Shown in pieces: positions 51,834 through 62,116 of a stretch of DNA of 64,000 bases; within the stretch, counting starts at the first letter, position 1, and every line of letters begins with the position of its first letter. Below the pieces are notes generated by a model. The model saw only the letters and a program-made list of their open reading frames with translations, searched no databases and was not told where the DNA came from. Made by a program: the position numbers and the translations under genes. Location of the stretch: the NCBI RefSeq assembly GCF_002218065.1, contig NZ_BDUB01000001.1:197567-261566 (forward strand). The letters run 5' to 3'. This DNA is from Nodularia sp. NIES-3585. Lineage in GTDB: Bacteria; Cyanobacteriota; Cyanobacteriia; Cyanobacteriales; Nostocaceae.

Positions 51834-53519
51834 CTAACTACCAGAAGCTAGTTTAAAACCCTCGGCAATGGGGCCTAAAGCCAATACGGGAAAGAAAGCC
51901 AACATTCCCAAAATCAGGACTAATCCAGCCGTGGCAGTGGTAAATAATAGCGAATCTGTTTTGAGCGTACTAAAGGTTTCCGGTATGGTTGGTTTACGAG
52001 ACATACCTTCGGCTAAGAGCAAAATGGTCATCATCGGAATGTAGCGCCCTGCAAACATACTCAAACAGGTACTTAAATTCCACCATAGGGTGTTGTTTTC
52101 CAATCCCTGTAAGCTAGAGCCATTATTTGCACCTGCTGAAGCATATTCATAAACTACTTGGGAAATGCCGTGAAATCCAGGGTTAGTAATTCCAGAGAGG
52201 GAAACAGGATAAGCTAATGCAATGGCACTGGGAATTAAAACCACAAGGGGATGAATCAGCAGCACCACACTGGCAAGAATGACTTCTCGCCGTTCAATTT
52301 TGCGCCCTAAAAATTCTGGGGTGCGTCCCACGAGTAACCCGGTCAAGAACACAGTCAGAATCAGGTAAACAAATAGGTACGCTGTCCCTGTTCCCTGACC
52401 TCCCCAGATAATGCGAAGGAATAAGTTGAATAAGCTGGAAAATAATCCTTGTGGCATCAAGGAATCATGCATCCCGTTGACTGCACCGCACATGGTGGCG
52501 GTAGTGACCACTGCCCAAAGTGCTGTTTGTGTCCAACCAAATCGAATTTCTTTGCCCTCTAAATTAGGCAGTTCTAATTCCAATGTGCCATTCACGAGGG
52601 GATTACCTTGTTGTTCTCCGCCGACTGCTAGCCAAATTAAAATCACAAATACTGCAAATACCATCCAGAATACCAGCCAAGCCTGTTTGATATTTTCAGC
52701 AAATACGCCGTAGGTATAAATTAAGGATGCTGGTATGGCAATCATGGCAATCATTTCGATTAAATTAGCAGCGCCATTAGGATTTTCAAAAGGGTGGGCT
52801 GAGTTAACGCCAAAAAAACCGCCGCCGTTATCACCCAACATTTTAATCATCTCAAAGGACGCTACTGGCCCTCTGGCAATATATTGAGTTCTGCCTTCTA
52901 AAGTTTGCACAACCAGGGTTGGATCTAATGTTTGCGGTACACCGCAGAAAACTAAGGCGATCGCACCAATGACTGAGATGGGTAGTAAAATCCTGGTAAT
53001 GGCGCGAGTCAAATCCACGTAAAAGTTACCCAGTTTTTTGCCTGTCAAGCCGCGAATAAAGGCAATTCCTACCGCTAAACCTGTGGCTGCTGAGGTGAAC
53101 ATCAAAAAACCTAAAGCTGCTACCTGACTAAAATAACTTAAGGTCGTTTCGCCAGTGTAGTGTTGCTGTCCAGTATTAGTTACAAATGAAACAACTGTAT
53201 GCAGTAATATATCCCAGCTAGGCGCGTTAAAGTTATTGGGATTCCAGGGTAGTAGTCTTTGATAAAATATTAGCAAGTATACAATAACAGCTATGACCAA
53301 GTTGCTGCACAGTACTGCCCAAATATACTGCCAACCCGTTAAATCATCTTTACTCCGAACACCTGCTAAAAAGAAGAAGCTACGCTCTATTGGGTTCATT
53401 AAAGGATCAAGCAGTGTTCTTTCTCCCAAAAAAACCCTCGCCATGTATCTTCCCAAAACCGGAACGATTGCTATAACAATACACAGCGTTAAGCCGATTT
53501 GCAAAAAACCTTGTCCCAT
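51834..53519 (-). CDS. kdpA: potassium-transporting ATPase subunit A
   Basis: 561-residue K+-channel-like subunit with about ten membrane helices. Selectivity-filter-like segments are [39 protein letters not shown] and GANNGSS. It selects K+ and hands it to KdpB. First gene of kdpABC-moaA. Start at ATG 53519. The long upstream region should contain the K+-responsive promoter. Confidence 0.96.
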   Translation of the reverse strand: MGQGFLQIGLTLCIVIAIVPVLGRYMARVFLGERTLLDPLMNPIERSFFFLAGVRSKDDLTGWQYIWAVLCSNLVIAVIVYLLIFYQRLLPWNPNNFNAPSWDILLHTVVSFVTNTGQQHYTGETTLSYFSQVAALGFLMFTSAATGLAVGIAFIRGLTGKKLGNFYVDLTRAITRILLPISVIGAIALVFCGVPQTLDPTLVVQTLEGRTQYIARGPVASFEMIKMLGDNGGGFFGVNSAHPFENPNGAANLIEMIAMIAIPASLIYTYGVFAENIKQAWLVFWMVFAVFVILIWLAVGGEQQGNPLVNGTLELELPNLEGKEIRFGWTQTALWAVVTTATMCGAVNGMHDSLMPQGLFSSLFNLFLRIIWGGQGTGTAYLFVYLILTVFLTGLLVGRTPEFLGRKIERREVILASVVLLIHPLVVLIPSAIALAYPVSLSGITNPGFHGISQVVYEYASAGANNGSSLQGLENNTLWWNLSTCLSMFAGRYIPMMTILLLAEGMSRKPTIPETFSTLKTDSLLFTTATAGLVLILGMLAFFPVLALGPIAEGFKLASGS

Positions 53520-54346
53520 TTATTTCGCACTCAGTTTAAGTTTAATGATAGAAAGTTAATTATTTACTAATCAATTACTCTGTAATTAAATCACGAGCCG
53601 TTTGGTAATGTCTCTGATTAGGGTAAGCTGAATCGATTTGGTTTTTTGAGTTATTACTATTTTTTTGATTTTTTTCCATTTTCCGTCAATATATCTAACT
53701 TTTAGGCTTAATGCTTTGTTAATATCATTTGGTTATACGATAATTTTCTGAAATTTGCTAATTTTAAATCCACGCTGAACTAAGATATATTTATTACACA
53801 ACACTCAGCAATTGTATAGATTTACACTAAATATTATCCATGTCCGTAAATAAAACTGAAAGTTAGCAAAAAATTATATTGCATATTTATTTCGAGATGC
53901 AAGATACTTTCAATAATGCTCCTTGTTTCCTGTCCCTAGATTTATCGAAAAAGGGCGTAGGGTGTAGAAAGTCAGAAATAAAAAATTTTAGTTCTGGGTC
54001 TGAAACCCAGTTGAAAAAGAAATGTATGTCGAGATGCGCTACGCGGTAAGCGTATCGTAGAGAAGCTATGCGTAGGCTTTACGCGCAGCGTCTCACATTT
54101 TCAGATAGAAATGTATTGCTATGGAAATTATTAACTTATGTGGAGGAATTACTAAAGAAATATGAGGAAAATTAGCGATAATTCATTGTTAATTATATAA
54201 AGTTTATCAAGGGGTGAACGGACGTTAAATTAAAACTTCATGTAGTCTGGCTTAATTAATAGGCTGAATTTTATGCCTAAGTAATTATCTCAAGCTCATC
54301 CAGCTTAGTTTAGTTTTTTACTCTTTTGAATAATCCGAGAGTTGCT
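53520..54346. other. long kdp upstream region with a dispersed repeat
   Basis: About 830 bases, very AT-rich. No gene. A GC-rich palindromic repeat occupies about 54030-54096 (GATGCGCTACGCGGTAAGC..., CTTTACGCGCAGCGTCTC), of the same class as the repeats at 9814 and 19620. Promoters for kdpA and the gene at 54347 should be here, but I could not place them. Confidence 0.5.
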
Positions 54347-54715
54347 ATGTATCAACCATATTTATCTCCTGATGATTTGCCATCCCATAAAACAATGCAA
54401 CTGAGTGGGATTTGGTTAACCCAATTAGAAGAAGCTACGAAAAAATCTTTTTTCTTAGCGTGTAAGGGTACAGTACGGATTTTGTTATCCAGTTGTCATT
54501 GGTATTTCAAGGTCAATAGCGGTATTCTGATTTTAATTTTGGTCTGTCATGATCTCAAAAGCTATCAGCAACTAATGACGACTATTCCTTATTTAGCAAA
54601 CAAGTTAAAACGATTTGCTAACCAAGCTAAAATTAGTGTTAGTTCTCCAGTGAATCAAGGTATACCCTGGATGGTTAACATCAATGAAGTATGGACTGGA
54701 GAAGATTTAAATTAG
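54347..54715 (+). CDS. hypothetical protein
   Basis: 122 residues from ATG 54347 (a TTG at 54326 would add seven). It begins MYQPYLSPDDLPSH, has a hydrophobic stretch at about 60-74 (SGILILILVCHDLKS), and a basic helix (NKLKRFANQAKISVSS). One-domain soluble or peripheral protein. I recognise no family. Monocistronic and convergent with priA. Confidence 0.55.
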   Translation: MYQPYLSPDDLPSHKTMQLSGIWLTQLEEATKKSFFLACKGTVRILLSSCHWYFKVNSGILILILVCHDLKSYQQLMTTIPYLANKLKRFANQAKISVSSPVNQGIPWMVNINEVWTGEDLN

Positions 54716-54801
54716 TATTTAAACACCAGTTGTGAATTATTTATTAAAACCTGCGATTGTAGAGATATAGCAGTGTTACATCTCTACATTGAATTAAATT
54801 T

Positions 54802-57339
54802 TCACATGATGTTTAACGGGTCTACATCTATAGTTAAACTCACAGACTTAGGACAAAGCGATCGCACTGACTCCCAATCAGGTAATTTTGGTAAAGCATC
54901 GGGATTAAACTTGAGCATGATTTGCCAACGAAAACGGTTAGCTACCCGCACAATATTAGCTGGGGCTGGGCCAAGAATATCAAAGCCTTCGCTAGAACTT
55001 AAGGCTGTGGCGATGATTTGGGCTGTGTTCTGGACTTGAATGGGATCTAAACTACTCAAGCGTAATAAAATTAACCTTCCATAAGGAGGATAATTCAGCG
55101 CTTGGCGTTCTTCTAATTCAGTTTGGGAAAAAGACTGATAATCATGTTGTCGTACCGCCCCAATTACAGGATGTTCTGGGGTGTAAGTTTGCACAATTAC
55201 TCGACCGGGATCATCACCTCTACCAGCGCGACCGGCTACTTGCGTGAGGGTTTGAAATGCTCGCTCACTGGCGCGATAGTCTGATAAATGCAGCAAACCA
55301 TCAGCAGAAACAACACCGACAAGTGTCACCTGGGGTAAATCTAACCCTTTGGTGATCATTTGTGTTCCTACTAATAAATGGGCTTCACCGTTAGCAAATT
55401 GAGTCAGTAACTGACGATGTGCGCCTTTGTTGCGGGTGGTATCGCTATCAAAACGAATATAACTCAACTGGGGAAACTGTTTTGCTAATTCTTGGGCGAC
55501 GCGCTGAGTCCCGCTACCAAAGAATTTCAGGTATGGTGAACCGCATTCGGGGCATTGGGGAGGATGCGATCGCGTATAGTTACAGTAATGACAGCGTAGT
55601 AATTGCGGCGCTCCGGCTTCTGTCTGGTGATAGGATAACGACACGTCACAATGAGGACATTCCATCACGTACCCACAACTACGACAAGAGACAAAAGTAC
55701 TGTGTCCCCGGCGATGAATAAATAAAATTCCCTGTTGTTGCTTTTCTTGTAGTTGCTGTAAAGCGGCTTGTAACGACCGACTAAATATAGAACGATTTCC
55801 CTGCTGTAACTCTAACCGCATATCGACTAATTCCACCGGTGGTAATGGGCGGGAGTTGATACGTTCGGGGAGGGAAATGTAGTAATTGGGGAGTGGGGAG
55901 TGGGGAGTGGGGAGTGGGGAGTGGGGAATTGGGAGTGGGGAGTTGGTGAGATTTACCCAACTTTCTAATGAAGGGGTGGCGGAACCGAGAATTAAAGGAC
56001 AGTTTTCTACTTCGGCTCGCCATTGGGCGACGGTGCGGGCGTGGTAGGTGGGGATGGGCGAATCTTGTTTAAAGCTGCTGTCGTGTTCTTCGTCTAAGAT
56101 GATTAAACCTAAATTGGGTAAAGGCGCGAAAATGGCGCTACGAGTCCCGATGACAATTTGCGGTTCCCCGGTGAGCATTTGTCGCCAAGTGTCGTAACGT
56201 TCGCCGTCGGAAAGGGCGCTGTGATAAACGCTGACTTTACCGCCGAAACGAGCGCGGAAACGGTCTGTTAGCTGGGGCGTGAGTCCAATTTCTGGAACTA
56301 AAACTAGGGCGGATTTTCCTTGGTTGATTAGAGGTGCGATCGCTTGTAAATATACCTCTGTTTTGCCTGAACCTGTAATCCCATGCAACAAGACTTGAGC
56401 AAATCCATTCAGGGCTTGTATAGTGCTTAAGGCATTTGCTTGATGAGGATTTAAAGTTTTGGGGACATCTGGGGCTAATGCTAATCCCTGTTCTGTTCGC
56501 AGCACTTCTTTGTCTTCGATGACAATGTAACCCTTTTGTGCCATCGTCTTCAGGATAGAGGAGCTAGCATGACAAATTTGCAATAGTTCGCTCTGCCATA
56601 ATTCTCCGCCACGTCGCCGCAATACTTCCAAAATTTCTCGTTGGCGAGTTGTTAAATCACTGTCAACCGAACCAATCAAGGTAACGGCTTTTTGTCTCTT
56701 GGGGCGATTTAGTCGCGGTGGTTCTAAATAACTTTCTACTAACCCAAATCGCAACAACTCCCGCACACCTCTATAGGCGGTTTTGACTTTCTGTTGTAGG
56801 TAGACGAAGCTGTAGTCTCCCGCTGGTTGAGATTGCAAAAGGTTTAAAATTTCCTGGGCTGTGGGAGTAAGGAAAGTTAAAGATGAGGCAATTTGTCTTT
56901 TTATTTCTTCGTTGGAGATTAAGCGAATCCGACGTTGCGATCGCCCCAGTAACCCCGGCGGTAATGCCACCCGGATCACCTGAATTAAAGGCGTATAGTA
57001 ATATGCAGCAACTCGATTTAATAATTCCCAATAGGTGGTAGGGAAGAAACCTTCGCTGACTATATCCTCTACTTCTTTGATTTTTTCAGGTGGTAGATCG
57101 ATATTTAGTTCTGTCAATAAACGAATGGCGATCGCTCCCACTTTTTGAGTGCGAAATGGTACACTTAAAATATCACCGGGTTTGATTTTTAACTGACTTG
57201 GCAATCGATAAGTAAATAATCCTATAGTTTCTGGACAGTCTACCAGCACTTCAACCCATCGATTTACATTTTCAGTTTTGTAAGTTTCTCCCGGTTCAGC
57301 TACTACCAAATTCAGTAAATTTATGCCACTTTTATACAT
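54802..57339 (-). CDS. priA: primosomal replication helicase PriA, with repeat-derived insertion
   Basis: 845 residues. N-terminal 3'-end-binding domain (about 28-130), winged helix, then the helicase: Walker A GITGSGKTE (about 317-325), DEEH box ILDEEHDSSFKQ, SATPSLESW, zinc-binding CRSCGY..CPHC and CHYCNY..CPECGSPY (about 570-620), and motif QMITKGLD. PriA restarts stalled forks. Between SATPSLESW and the NYY.SLPERIN strand (about 465-484) there are extra residues SPLPIPHSPLPTPHSPLP, encoded by the 7-bp tandem repeat; it is in frame. Confidence 0.95.
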   Translation of the reverse strand: MYKSGINLLNLVVAEPGETYKTENVNRWVEVLVDCPETIGLFTYRLPSQLKIKPGDILSVPFRTQKVGAIAIRLLTELNIDLPPEKIKEVEDIVSEGFFPTTYWELLNRVAAYYYTPLIQVIRVALPPGLLGRSQRRIRLISNEEIKRQIASSLTFLTPTAQEILNLLQSQPAGDYSFVYLQQKVKTAYRGVRELLRFGLVESYLEPPRLNRPKRQKAVTLIGSVDSDLTTRQREILEVLRRRGGELWQSELLQICHASSSILKTMAQKGYIVIEDKEVLRTEQGLALAPDVPKTLNPHQANALSTIQALNGFAQVLLHGITGSGKTEVYLQAIAPLINQGKSALVLVPEIGLTPQLTDRFRARFGGKVSVYHSALSDGERYDTWRQMLTGEPQIVIGTRSAIFAPLPNLGLIILDEEHDSSFKQDSPIPTYHARTVAQWRAEVENCPLILGSATPSLESWVNLTNSPLPIPHSPLPTPHSPLPNYYISLPERINSRPLPPVELVDMRLELQQGNRSIFSRSLQAALQQLQEKQQQGILFIHRRGHSTFVSCRSCGYVMECPHCDVSLSYHQTEAGAPQLLRCHYCNYTRSHPPQCPECGSPYLKFFGSGTQRVAQELAKQFPQLSYIRFDSDTTRNKGAHRQLLTQFANGEAHLLVGTQMITKGLDLPQVTLVGVVSADGLLHLSDYRASERAFQTLTQVAGRAGRGDDPGRVIVQTYTPEHPVIGAVRQHDYQSFSQTELEERQALNYPPYGRLILLRLSSLDPIQVQNTAQIIATALSSSEGFDILGPAPANIVRVANRFRWQIMLKFNPDALPKLPDWESVRSLCPKSVSLTIDVDPLNIM
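55888..55942. repeat. 7-bp tandem repeat inside priA
   Basis: GGGAGTG-type units, 7-8 copies partly degenerate. Because 3 units are 21 bases, the frame is kept and each 21-bp stretch gives the heptapeptide SPLPTPH on the minus strand. Confidence 0.95.
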
Positions 57340-58133
57340 AGTTTTGCAATTTTATAGACAAATGTTTCTATTACTTTCACTTACTCTTTTAGAGTTCACC
57401 TAGCTTTATGAAAACTTTTTCTTTTTTGGAGGTAAAATGTAATTGATAATACTTTTGTTGCACACAATACTTGATAAGTTTCCCTTTATGTAATTTACCA
57501 GACAATTTTGTCTTAACAATACATGGCATAAATATTTAAAGTCCGCTATAAAAAATAAACTTCTATTTCTAGTGATTCTGAAAATAGTCTGACTAACTAC
57601 TAAATAGGACGTATGGTTTTTCAGCCCCTTGATAGATATTCAACCCTTTGTGTATGTGAGATGCTTTTATACAAATAAATTATTTCAGAAAGTTAGACTA
57701 GTCAAACCGTGTCCTTGAGGAAGTTTTATTAAATAAGCGCCAAACTCAAAGCAAGACTGTGATTTCTGTAATAATTTCTCACCGATCAAGCTTAAAAACT
57801 TATGTAACTTATAAAAGATTTAAGCTAGGGGGGTATTTACTTGAGTTTTTTATATTTGTTAAGGTGGATAAAGGTTGAGGGTATTTGACATATTTGGGTA
57901 TTAAGAAAAAAATAAGGAATATCTCTGTTGGAACCTGAGAAGATAGTTTTTGGGTGCAAAAACCAGTATTTGTTAGAGGTTCTATCTAGCAGGAGCCAAG
58001 AAATGACAGCGAGGGGCTGATTTTCACGCTTTGAATAAGCAATTAGCAAGAAGATGTATTTTTCTGACAAAGGGGTGCATTTGTTTGTTAGGGAAAACTA
58101 CCAAAGCTTCAAGCAAGCTGCTGTCACTAAATT
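57340..58133. other. long spacer upstream of the sigma factor gene
   Basis: Nearly 800 AT-rich bases between divergent priA and the sigma factor gene. A 77-codon minus-strand frame inside has no recognisable features and is left out. A long sigma-factor leader is likely. No promoter boxes can be assigned safely. Confidence 0.45.
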
Positions 58134-59303
58134 ATGTACCAAACAAAGCAACAATCCCTAAAGGAAACTATGAACATTGCTGAATTGGGAACAATGGAAA
58201 TACTGGAAACTACTGTCGAACATGAAGACCAATCGCTCGAACTTCTAGAACCAGTGGTGGAGTTAGAACCTCCAATCATCGAAAATCTAGAATCAGATGA
58301 GCGTGATGGCGACGACATGGCGGCAGCTCGGCCTTCAGGATACAATAAAACCGAGCATGATGATGCTGTAGGCGCGTTTTTTAAAGAAATGGCGCGTTAT
58401 CCGTTGTTAAAACCCGACGAAGAGGTAGAGTTAGCACGGCGAGTCAGGTTTCTAGAGGAAGTTAGGGAAGTTCAAGCTGCTTTGGAATTAGAACTGGGAC
58501 AGCCAACCAGTAAGGTACAAGTAGCATCCCAGCTAGAGATGACCGAGAAGCAATTAGAAAGTCGCTTGTATCAAGGTCGAGTCGCGAAACGCAAAATGAT
58601 TCGCTCAAACCTGAGATTGGTGGTGTCAATCGCCAAGCGATACCTGAATCGGGGTGTACCTTTTCTGGATTTAATCCAGGAAGGTGCAATGGGTTTAAAC
58701 CGCGCCACAGAAAAATTTGATCCAGATAAAGGTTATAAGTTTTCAACCTACGCCTACTGGTGGATTAGACAAGCGATTACGCGGGCGATCGCCAACGATG
58801 CGCGAACTATCCGTTTACCTATCCATATTGTTGAAAAACTTAACAAGCTTAAAAAAGCTCAACGGGAACTCAAGCAAAAACTCTGTCGCAATCCCAACGA
58901 AGCCGAAATGGCTGAAGCTTTGGAAATTAGCGTCCAACAACTGCGCCAATTACAACAGCTACGGCGACAAGCCCTTTCTCTGAATCACCGTGTAGGTAAA
59001 GAGGAAGACACAGAACTGATGGATTTGCTAGAAGATGAGGATAACTTATCTCCAGAAGCAAAAATGAACGAAAACATGATGCGTCAGGAGATTTGGGATG
59101 TCCTGGGTGATGTGCTAACTCCACGGGAAAAAGACGTGATTTCTTTGCGCTACGGTTTGACCACCAGCGAACCCTGTACCTTAGAAGAAGTGGGCAATAT
59201 GTTTAATTTGTCCCGCGAACGAGTCCGACAAATTCAAAGCAAAGCCATGCGGAAACTGCGCCGTCCTCATATTGCCAAACGCTTAAAGGGTTGGTTAATT
59301 TAA
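58134..59303 (+). CDS. group 2 RNA polymerase sigma factor (RpoD family)
   Basis: 389 residues (ATG 58170 is an alternative start). After a variable acidic N-terminus, region 1.2 begins VGAFFKEMARYPLLKP (about 79-94). Regions 2.1-2.4 include MIRSNLRLVVSIAKRYLNRG and YKFSTYAYWWIRQAITRAIA. Region 4.2 is LEEVGNMFNLSRERVRQIQS. GAMGLNRATEKFD and YAYWWIR, rather than the primary-sigma versions, place it in group 2, the non-essential stress and nitrogen/carbon-responsive sigmas of cyanobacteria. Region 1.1 is absent. Which Sig letter it is cannot be fixed here. Confidence 0.88.
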   Translation: MYQTKQQSLKETMNIAELGTMEILETTVEHEDQSLELLEPVVELEPPIIENLESDERDGDDMAAARPSGYNKTEHDDAVGAFFKEMARYPLLKPDEEVELARRVRFLEEVREVQAALELELGQPTSKVQVASQLEMTEKQLESRLYQGRVAKRKMIRSNLRLVVSIAKRYLNRGVPFLDLIQEGAMGLNRATEKFDPDKGYKFSTYAYWWIRQAITRAIANDARTIRLPIHIVEKLNKLKKAQRELKQKLCRNPNEAEMAEALEISVQQLRQLQQLRRQALSLNHRVGKEEDTELMDLLEDEDNLSPEAKMNENMMRQEIWDVLGDVLTPREKDVISLRYGLTTSEPCTLEEVGNMFNLSRERVRQIQSKAMRKLRRPHIAKRLKGWLI

Positions 59304-59708
59304 TTCGTAGTGCGTAATAGAGCCTCCGGCACGCTACGCGAACGTAATTCGTAATTCGTAATTATGTAGGACTTACGCAAAATTATGAAAAAACGAACCG
59401 CAAAGGACACGAAGGACACTAAGTCAAGAGGGTTTCAGAGAGTTTTTGCGTAAGTCCTGTTATGAAAGCCAGCATCTGGGAATTGACAACTAAGGGACTG
59501 ACAAATAAAAAAATATCCCAAAATTTGTGGCGTAGGCGTTTTGCCCGCTAATCATTCAGGACAGACAGGATGTCTATGCCAGATGGTGGGATAGTTGGTT
59601 TTTTGGTGTTCCGTGAGTTCGGAATTCTGTCTGTAGTTATTGATTATTAGTCAAAAATTTTACCAATTGACTATAAACTATGGACTATGGATTATGGATG
59701 ATGGACTA
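59304..59708. other. spacer with dispersed repeats and a MITE
   Basis: Holds AGAGCCTCCGGCACGCTACG (59323-59342, as at 28651), the 93-bp MITE at 59367-59459, and a TTGACTA-rich stretch (59665-59708) right before the next ATG. No other gene. Confidence 0.6.
59367..59459. mobile_element. MITE copy 2 of the TAGGACTTACGCAAAA family
   Basis: 93 bp with ends TAGGACTTACGCAAAA and TTTTGCGTAAGTCCTG, flanked by 5-bp direct repeats TTATG (59362-59366 and 59460-59464). This is the compact form; the copy at 19561 has extra internal palindromes. A diverged relative lies at 63495-63578. Confidence 0.85.
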
Positions 59709-60203
59709 ATGACCTCTCGCAGCGATTTGATTTTACGCTTGGCTGAACCAGCTGATAGCAACGTACTATTTGATTTAATTAAGGGGCTGGCTGAGTATGA
59801 AAAGTTATCTCATGCCGTTACTGGGAATGCTTCGACTCTCAAAGAGCATTTATTTGGCTCTCCAAAGTATGTTGAGGCAATATTAGCAGAATATGCAGGG
59901 CAAGCTGTTGGTTTTGCCCTGTTTTTTCATAATTATTCTACTTTCTTGACTAAGCCAGGAATTTATTTGGAAGATTTGTTTGTCTTGCCAGAATATCGCC
60001 GTCAAGGTATTGGTAAAGCTCTTTTGTCTAAATTAGCCCAAATAGCTATGGAACGCAATTGTGGACGCTTAGAGTGGAGTGTATTGGACTGGAATGAGTC
60101 GGCACAAGCATTTTATCGCAGTATGGGCGCTGCTATTTTAGATGATTGGCGAATTTGTCGCGTTACAGAAAAAGGGATGTCAGAGTTAGCAAATAGAGAG
60201 TGA
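59709..60203 (+). CDS. GNAT-family N-acetyltransferase
   Basis: 164 residues from ATG 59709; the longer frame upstream reads through repeat DNA. The GNAT fold is clear: a first beta-strand RLAEPADSNVLFDLI, then YLEDLFVLPEYRRQGIGKALLS with the acetyl-CoA pyrophosphate loop (R/Q-x-x-G-x-G/A as RRQGIGKA, about 94-101), and LEWSVLDWNESAQAFYRSMG. This matches the diamine or spermidine acetyltransferase-like subgroup. Substrate unknown. The stop is 97 bases before petJ. Confidence 0.85.
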   Translation: MTSRSDLILRLAEPADSNVLFDLIKGLAEYEKLSHAVTGNASTLKEHLFGSPKYVEAILAEYAGQAVGFALFFHNYSTFLTKPGIYLEDLFVLPEYRRQGIGKALLSKLAQIAMERNCGRLEWSVLDWNESAQAFYRSMGAAILDDWRICRVTEKGMSELANRE

Positions 60204-60299
60204 AGTTTGACAGGTTGTCTTTTGACGCAGGCAATTAATTCAACTGAGAATGAGCAAAGGTATTGTACCGAATTAGCCGTTTTGCAGAGAGAACACGAG

Positions 60300-60632
60300 A
60301 TGAAAAGAATAATTTCCTTGCTACTTTTAGGCATAACTATCTTCACCTTTGCCTTTAGTAGTTCAGCCTTAGCAGCAGATACAGTCAATGGAGCTAAAAT
60401 ATTTAGTGCTAATTGTGCTGCTTGTCATGCAGGTGGTAAAAACTTAGTTCAAGCTAATAAAACTTTGAAAAAGAGTGATTTAGAAAAATACGGTTTGTAC
60501 TCAGCAGAGGCAATTATTAGTCAAGTGACAAATGGTAAAAATGCTATGCCTGCCTTTAAAGGTCGTTTAAAACCAGACCAGATTGAAAATGTATCTGCTT
60601 ATGTACTAGAACAAGCTGATCAAGGTTGGTAG
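60300..60632 (+). CDS. petJ: cytochrome c6
   Basis: 110-residue precursor from ATG 60300. Signal peptide 1-25 (ends SALA), mature about 85 residues starting [10 protein letters not shown]. Heme-binding CAACH (C39, C42, H43) and the axial Met in [21 protein letters not shown] is the usual cytochrome c6 C-terminus. It carries electrons from cytochrome b6f to photosystem I in the thylakoid lumen, especially under copper limitation. A longer frame to 60207 is an artefact. Confidence 0.95.
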   Translation: MKRIISLLLLGITIFTFAFSSSALAADTVNGAKIFSANCAACHAGGKNLVQANKTLKKSDLEKYGLYSAEAIISQVTNGKNAMPAFKGRLKPDQIENVSAYVLEQADQGW

Positions 60633-61049
60633 TTAGATCGAGTTTGGTTAATTAGTTATAATTCTCACAGTCATTCCACCTCTCCCCCAACCCCTCCGGT
60701 GCAAGCGGCTATCGTGTACACACAAGTCTTATCAAGTTGCCTAACAGCGTTTCGATCCCCCCTAACCCCCCTTTAGAAGGGGGGAATTAGAATCAAAGTC
60801 CCCCTTTTTCTACGCCGAAGGCGCATCCCCAAAGGGGTTTAGGGGGATTTAGGGGGATCAGATCACTTGTGTGTACACCGTAGCCCCGCAAGCAACAGAG
60901 GGGAGAAATATCAATCTAAAATACTCTCTCTTGCTGCTTACACTGCGCTCAAGCAAATCTAAAATTAAAAATATTGGTTAAACGTTAATAGTTGGCGGGG
61001 CTTTTGTTAGTTAAGTTTACTACTGCTGAATTTGTCAAATAGGATGCTT
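60633..61049. other. spacer with a nested palindromic element
   Basis: Most of it is the element at 60714-60878 and its flanks, where CCCCTCCGGTGCAAGCGGC and a mirrored GCCCCGCAAGCAACAGAGGGG extend the inverted repeat. The rest precedes the TPR gene and contains no frame. Confidence 0.5.
60714..60878. mobile_element. 165-bp nested inverted-repeat element
   Basis: Perfect 14-bp ends GTGTACACACAAGT (60714-60727) and ACTTGTGTGTACAC (60865-60878). Inside are C-rich and G-rich stretches (CCCCCCTAACCCCCC, GGGGGATTTAGGGGGA) that can also pair. The end motif TGTGTACACA occurs again at about 4040. Non-coding; MITE or dispersed palindromic repeat. Confidence 0.7.
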
Positions 61050-61973
61050 ATGACTTATTTCTGGCGATTATTTCTCAGTTTAGTGCTGGCTTTGCTGTTA
61101 AATTGTTCAACTAATAATGCATATTCTTTACCTATTTTAAACACCCAAGTTACGGCAAATGACTTTTTAAGTTTGGGTGTAGATAATATGCAGCGTGGTA
61201 ATTATCAAGAGGCGATAGAGAATTTTAACCACGCGCTAGAACTTCAGTCAGATTTGGCTTTAGCTTATAGCGATCGCTGTCAAGCTCACCTGCAATTACA
61301 AGATTACCACCAAGCGATTACAGATTGTAATCAAGCCATCAATTTAGCTCCAGATAACTTTGAAACCTATTTGAGCCGGGGACTAGCACGCTACAGACAA
61401 GGTGATGATCCATCTGCCATTGCTGATTATAACCAAGCGATCGCACTTCAGCCGGTTGATTTTCGTGCTTATTATAACCGAGGTTTAGCCCGTGTCGGTG
61501 AAGGAAATTATGCCGCCGCGATCGCTGACTACAATTTAGCCCTGACTCAAATTCCCCCCACCACAAGCTCATTTCTCGCCGATATCTACAATGACAGAGG
61601 TTTAGCTCACTTAGTCTTGCAAGACTCTCCAGCCGCTATCCTCGACTTTAATCGGGCAATTCGCCTCAATGACCAGGATTTTAGAGCTTACTTTAATCTC
61701 GGTTGTGCTGATGGCAGAAATGGCAATAATTCAGCTGCAATTCGCAATTTTTCCCAAGTCATAAAACTTAACCCCAGCCATGCCCCAGCTTACCTAAATC
61801 GAGGAATAGCTCAATATCGTTTAGGGTATCATCAAAGTGCGATCGCTGACCTGAAAAAGGCATCTGATTACTTTGAAAACCAAGGAAAAACCATTGCCCA
61901 TGCACAAACTTTAGTTTTACTGCGTAAATTGCGGCAACAACTCCAATTTGTCACTGAAATAGCGCTTTTGTAA
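61050..61973 (+). CDS. exported tetratricopeptide-repeat protein
   Basis: 307 residues from ATG 61050 (AGG 6 bases upstream; ATG 61044 and TTG 61032 are alternatives). An N-terminal hydrophobic signal (LFLSLVLALLLNC) ends near AYS. Then seven or so TPR units of 34 residues, with consensus pieces YQEAIENFNHALEL, YHQAITDCNQAINLAPDN, PSAIADYNQAIALQP and SAIRNFSQVIKLNPSHAPAY. A periplasmic or membrane-anchored scaffold; partner unknown. Confidence 0.82.
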   Translation: MTYFWRLFLSLVLALLLNCSTNNAYSLPILNTQVTANDFLSLGVDNMQRGNYQEAIENFNHALELQSDLALAYSDRCQAHLQLQDYHQAITDCNQAINLAPDNFETYLSRGLARYRQGDDPSAIADYNQAIALQPVDFRAYYNRGLARVGEGNYAAAIADYNLALTQIPPTTSSFLADIYNDRGLAHLVLQDSPAAILDFNRAIRLNDQDFRAYFNLGCADGRNGNNSAAIRNFSQVIKLNPSHAPAYLNRGIAQYRLGYHQSAIADLKKASDYFENQGKTIAHAQTLVLLRKLRQQLQFVTEIALL

Positions 61974-62116
61974 AACTTGCCACATTATTTATCAACCCCA
62001 GTATCCTAATAATATTTATGCCTATGGTAAGAAATATTTAACTACCAGCAAATTTAGGGATATTACTCGTTATCATTGACATTAGTGAAAAGAAAAAAGA
62101 GTAATCATCCCACACT

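Noticed and set aside
53293-53559. plus-strand frame opposite the kdpA start
   Set aside because: Shadow of kdpA with no start context or homology.
57837-58070. 77-codon minus-strand frame upstream of the sigma factor gene
   Set aside because: No recognisable domain, poor start context and AT-rich composition typical of chance frames in a long spacer.
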